Position numbers and translations under genes: made by a program
Source: Chloroflexota bacterium
Lineage (GTDB): Bacteria; Chloroflexota; Dehalococcoidia; DSTF01; JACRBR01
DNA length: 15,940 nucleotides
Assembly: GCA_025355835.1 (NCBI GenBank)
Contig: JANXYW010000148.1
Location: forward strand, 1-15,940
Reading direction: 5' to 3'
The notes under the pieces: model-generated
The model's database searches: none
What the model saw: only the letters and a program-made list of their open reading frames with translations
Told to the model about the DNA's origin: nothing
Shown: piece after piece, positions 13,380 through 15,940 of the stretch
Position numbering within the stretch: position 1 is the first letter of the stretch
How the letters are laid out: the number at the start of each line of letters is the position of its first letter

Positions 13380-13724
13380 TTACGTCGTTGCCGGCCCGGC
13401 GACCAGCCCCATCGCCGTTGCGAAGTCGCCCCACGTCGATCGGCAAGCCGCCAACTCCTGCTCGCCCTTCGGGGTTACGGTGTAGAGCTTGCGCTCCTTG
13501 CCGGGAGCGATCTCCGCCCACTTGCCGCAGATCAAGCCGTTCCGCGTCAGCCGGTGCAGCGCCGGGTACAGAGTGCCTTCGCTGATTTTGAAGAATCCCG
13601 ATGACGCAAGCTCCAGTTCGTCCATGAGCTGGTGACCGTACATCGCCTCTCGCTCAAGCAAGGAAAGAATGAGGACGTCCGTGTTGCCTTTGAGCAGCTG
13701 CGTCAGATAACGGGTCAATGTCAC
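13380..13724 (-). CDS. PadR family transcriptional regulator
   Basis: The start is GTG 13724, with AAGGAG eight bases upstream; the longer open frame reaching 14150 runs through the promoter and into the cyclase and is not real. The protein has 114 residues, a typical stand-alone PadR size. The winged helix-turn-helix spans VLILSLLEREAMYGHQLMDEL (17-37), the recognition region ISEGTLYPALHRLTRNGLI (47-65) and the wing RKLYTVTPKGEQEL (78-91). The C-terminal helix (96-110) should dimerise. PadR proteins are usually repressors released by a ligand or a partner. Its likely operator is the palindrome at 13819-13830 between it and the cyclase, so it probably controls both itself with the HAAS gene and the hopanoid gene. 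Confidence 0.93.
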   Translation of the reverse strand: MTLTRYLTQLLKGNTDVLILSLLEREAMYGHQLMDELELASSGFFKISEGTLYPALHRLTRNGLICGKWAEIAPGKERKLYTVTPKGEQELAACRSTWGDFATAMGLVAGPATT

Positions 13725-13779
13725 GATCCCGGCTCCTTGCGATGCAAGCCTACGAACCCGGCAGAGGCCCGTCAAGGGG

Positions 13780-13807
13780 TTGACAGCCATCCGCGTCGCC
13801 GTAAGAT
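13780..13807 (+). promoter_or_regulatory. Sigma-70-like promoter of the squalene-hopene cyclase
   Basis: TTGACA (13780-13785) is a perfect -35 and TAAGAT (13802-13807) a fair -10, separated by 16 bp. Transcription would start at about 13814-13816, next to the palindrome 13819-13830, leaving a leader of ~130 nt before the cyclase ATG. Confidence 0.65.
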
Positions 13808-13818
13808 ACACGGTAGTA

Positions 13819-13838
13819 CAAGGTACCTTGCAGTGCAA
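13819..13838. promoter_or_regulatory. Overlapping palindromes: probable PadR operator
   Basis: CAAGGTACCTTG (13819-13830) is a perfect 12-bp palindrome. TTGCA-G-TGCAA (13828-13838) is a second perfect dyad sharing three bases with it. They lie just past the predicted start site of the cyclase promoter and ~95 bp upstream of the divergent PadR gene, the expected place for a dimeric repressor. That PadR binds here is inference. Confidence 0.55.
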
Positions 13839-13841
13839 AGT

Positions 13842-13952
13842 ATGACGCCCGCGCCCGTCTCGCCACGAGCAATCGCTATCCATGACGGCGAGAACGCTGC
13901 CGGGACACGCGTGCGCTTGGAGCCGCCTCGATTGATGATCGAACATGCTTGA
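13842..13952 (+). CDS. Possible 36-aa leader peptide overlapping the cyclase start
   Basis: An ATG at 13842 opens a 36-codon frame (MTPAPVSPRAIAIHDGENAA...PPRLMIEHA) that ends at TGA 13950-13952, overlapping the first codons of the cyclase by 8 bases. It has no clear ribosome-binding site of its own. The cyclase ATG also lacks one, so ribosomes finishing this frame could restart on the cyclase. It may equally be a chance frame. Confidence 0.25.
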   Translation: MTPAPVSPRAIAIHDGENAAGTRVRLEPPRLMIEHA

Positions 13953-15888
13953 TACCGCGCCCGCACTATCAGCCGTCGTCGGTCTCGATGCCGGCATCGA
14001 CCGCGCGATCGAGCATCTGCTCGCGCTGCAATCGAACGACGGATTTTGGTGGGGCGAACTCGAAGCGAACGCCACGATGGCGTCCGAGCACCTGCTGCTC
14101 GAACACTTCCTCGGCATGGGCGATGCGCACCGCTGGCGCAAGATCAGCAACTACCTGCTCGAACGGCAACTGCCCGACGGTTCGTGGCCCATCTACTTCG
14201 GCGGCCCGGGAGACGTGAGCATCACGACGGAAGCGTACTTCGCGCTGAAGATCGCGGGCGCGGATGCGTCATCGCCGCACATGACGCGCGCGCGGGAGTT
14301 CGTGCGTCGGCGCGGTGGCATCGCATCTACCCGCATCTTCACGAAGTTCTGGCTCGCGCTCTTCGGCCAGTTCGATTGGGATGCGCTGCCCGCCATGCCG
14401 CCCGAGGCGATCCTCCTCTCTCCGCGCTTGCCGATCAACATCTACGCGTTCGCCTCGTGGGCGCGCGCGACGATCGTGCCGATCCTCGTCGTTTCGGCGC
14501 ATCGCCCCGTCGTTGCGCCGCCGCCCGGCGCGGATGTCGACGAGTTGTACCTCGACCCGCGTGACCGTCATGGCATGAACTTCCGCCGCGATCGCTGGCC
14601 GCTGAGCTGGCGCAACGCATTCGTCGCGCTCGATAGGGTGCTGCGGCTGCACGAGCGCTCGCCGTGGAAGCCGCTGCGCCGCCGCGCACTGGCCGCCTGC
14701 GAGCGCTGGATCGTAGACCATCAAGAAGAAGATGGCTCGTGGGGCGGCATCCAACCGCCGTGGGTGTACTCGCTCATCGCGCTGCGCTGCCAGGGCTACT
14801 CGAACGATCATCCGGTGATGGCGAAGGGCATTCGGGGACTTCTCACCAGCTTCGCCGTCGAGACCGATGACACGTGGACGATGCAGCCGTGCCTCTCGCC
14901 GGTGTGGGATACGGCGCTCGCAGTCATCGGCCTGCGCGAGGCCGGCGTCGCCGCGGATCATCCGGCGATGCGCCGCGCCGGAGCGTGGCTGCTCGAGCGC
15001 GAAGTGCGCAGCCCCGGCGATTGGTGCGTGAACGTCCACGGCGTCGATCCCGGCGGCTGGCCGTTCGAGTTTGCGAACGAGAAGTACCCCGATACCGACG
15101 ACACGGCCGAGGTGCTGATGGCGCTCCGCCTCCTCGGCCTCGACGGCGACGGGCAGCCACCCGCGCGGCGCGCCCGCGCGTGGCTCCGCGCGATGCAATC
15201 GCGTAACGGAGGCTGGGGTGCGTTCGATCGCGACAACACGAGCGCGTTCGTCACGAAGGTTCCCTTCGCCGATTTCGGCGCTACAATCGATCCGCCCAGC
15301 GAAGATGTCACTGCTCACATTGCAGAAATGTTCGCCCTCGACGGCGTGCCCGCCGGCGACGCGATGATGCGTCACGCTGTCGAATATCTCTGGCAGGAAC
15401 AGCAGCCCGACGGCTCGTGGTTCGGTCGCTGGGGATCGAACTACATCTACGGCACCGGCGCCGCGCTGCCCGCGCTCGTCGCGGCTGGCGTCGCTCCGAG
15501 TCGTTTTCGCCGCGCCACGCGCTGGCTCATCGAGCGCCAGAACGCCGACGGCGGCTGGGGCGAGTCGTGCGCGTCGTACGACCCGGGTGCGGAGCGCGGT
15601 CGCGGTCCCAGCACGGCGTCGCAGACCGCGTGGGCGCTACTCGGCCTGCTGGCGGCGGACGAAGTCCATAGCGATGCCGTGCGCAATGGCATCGCCTGGC
15701 TGGTGGCGGCGCAACGCGCCGAAGGCGGCTGGGACGAGCCGGAGTTCACCGGCACCGGTTTCCCGCGCGACTTCATGCTCAACTACCACTTGTATCGCGA
15801 TTACTGGCCGCTCTGGGCCCTCGGCCGCTACCGCCGAATGCTCACCGGGTCACCGGTGCATCTGCCCGGAACGGATCCGCTGTCATGA
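13945..15888 (+). CDS. shc: Squalene-hopene cyclase
   Basis: The protein has 647 residues, full family length. It cyclises squalene to hopene/hopanol, the first committed step of hopanoid synthesis, at the membrane surface. The catalytic acid motif DTDD is at 383-386 (YPDTDDTAEV). QW-type repeats include DGSWGGIQ (263-270), NGGWGAFD (421-428), DGSWFGRWG (489-497), DGGWGES (535-541) and EGGWDEPEFTGTGFP (593-607). The N-terminal QSNDGFWWGELEAN and the C-terminal DFMLNYHLYRDYWPLWALGRY are also typical. The start ATG 13945 is forced on the 5' side by an in-frame TGA at 13936-13938; it has no evident ribosome-binding site. The stop overlaps the next gene as ATGA, so an operon continues beyond the window. 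Upstream are a strong promoter and a likely PadR operator. Confidence 0.97.
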   Translation: MLDTAPALSAVVGLDAGIDRAIEHLLALQSNDGFWWGELEANATMASEHLLLEHFLGMGDAHRWRKISNYLLERQLPDGSWPIYFGGPGDVSITTEAYFALKIAGADASSPHMTRAREFVRRRGGIASTRIFTKFWLALFGQFDWDALPAMPPEAILLSPRLPINIYAFASWARATIVPILVVSAHRPVVAPPPGADVDELYLDPRDRHGMNFRRDRWPLSWRNAFVALDRVLRLHERSPWKPLRRRALAACERWIVDHQEEDGSWGGIQPPWVYSLIALRCQGYSNDHPVMAKGIRGLLTSFAVETDDTWTMQPCLSPVWDTALAVIGLREAGVAADHPAMRRAGAWLLEREVRSPGDWCVNVHGVDPGGWPFEFANEKYPDTDDTAEVLMALRLLGLDGDGQPPARRARAWLRAMQSRNGGWGAFDRDNTSAFVTKVPFADFGATIDPPSEDVTAHIAEMFALDGVPAGDAMMRHAVEYLWQEQQPDGSWFGRWGSNYIYGTGAALPALVAAGVAPSRFRRATRWLIERQNADGGWGESCASYDPGAERGRGPSTASQTAWALLGLLAADEVHSDAVRNGIAWLVAAQRAEGGWDEPEFTGTGFPRDFMLNYHLYRDYWPLWALGRYRRMLTGSPVHLPGTDPLS

Positions 15889-15940
15889 CCACAATCGCCG
15901 CCGTACCGATCGCGAGTGCCGCCGCCATCGCCGAAGCCGA
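15885..15940 (+). CDS. Start of the next gene in the hopanoid operon (partial)
   Basis: ATG 15885 overlaps the cyclase TGA (ATGA), showing translational coupling. Only 18 codons are inside the window (MTTIAAVPIASAAAIAEA), too few to identify it. Genes that often follow shc are the nucleoside phosphorylase HpnG, the radical-SAM HpnH or squalene-synthase-like proteins; none can be chosen from this fragment. Confidence 0.7.
   Translation, partial: MTTIAAVPIASAAAIAEA

Noticed and set aside
11308..13485. 725-codon plus-strand frame
   Set aside because: It spans the antisense of four well-supported genes; its Arg/His-rich, repeat-poor composition shows it is a frame artefact of high GC.
1..15940. 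CRISPR arrays, insertion sequences, integrase or toxin-antitoxin genes
   Set aside because: I looked for regularly spaced repeats, transposase or recombinase motifs and small toxin pairs on both strands and found none.

Overview
This is a high-GC bacterial chromosome segment, densely coding on both strands. Several features suggest a member of Chloroflexota or a close high-GC relative: the tail of a UPF0182 membrane protein, a tiny lysine-rich protein starting MGDKSPK, a PadR/HAAS-type regulator pair, a squalene-hopene cyclase and proline-rich secreted-protein remnants. That assignment is inference from gene families; there is no rRNA or other decisive marker here.

Layout. (1) 1-279: the C-terminus of a UPF0182 protein. 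(2) 293-2235: a tRNA-Gly(CCC) locus in which an 86-bp segment (promoter region plus the 5' half of the tRNA, ending exactly at the 3' edge of the anticodon loop) occurs twice, 1,819 bp apart. Only the right copy continues into a complete tRNA. The 1.7 kb between the copies holds only decayed or short gene pieces and looks like a small relic island. (3) 2236-2648: mostly empty. (4) 3665-2649, minus strand: a compact three-gene operon encoding an unlisted 53-aa four-cysteine protein, an exported amicyanin-like cupredoxin and a small membrane protein. (5) 4135-3800: an orphan minimal PD-(D/E)xK-type nuclease. (6) A divergent pair: an AhpD-like/carboxymuconolactone decarboxylase family protein (minus) and a VOC metalloenzyme (plus). 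(7) 5869-7557: a DEAD-box RNA helicase with a DbpA-type RNA-binding domain, behind a structured leader. (8) 8041-7586, minus: the 30-aa MGDKSPK protein and a single-PAS protein.

(9) 12273-8122, minus: a four-gene catabolic operon, SDR - APH-family kinase - acyl-CoA dehydrogenase - zinc alcohol dehydrogenase. The kinase plus dehydrogenase pair corresponds to the two halves of animal ACAD10/ACAD11 and to LvaA/LvaC of the Pseudomonas levulinate pathway, so a role in 4-hydroxyacyl-CoA breakdown through a phosphorylated intermediate is the best hypothesis. (10) 13724-12418, minus: a PadR-type repressor and its HAAS-type membrane partner. (11) 13945-15888, plus: a full-length squalene-hopene cyclase, overlapping by ATGA the start of a further gene that leaves the window. 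Between PadR and the cyclase lies a consensus-like promoter with a perfect 12-bp palindrome at its start site, which suggests that hopanoid synthesis is under PadR control.

The most noteworthy items are the split tRNA-Gly repeat, the small cysteine-rich and lysine-rich proteins, the kinase/ACAD operon, the PadR operator in front of the cyclase, and the competing hairpins before the helicase.
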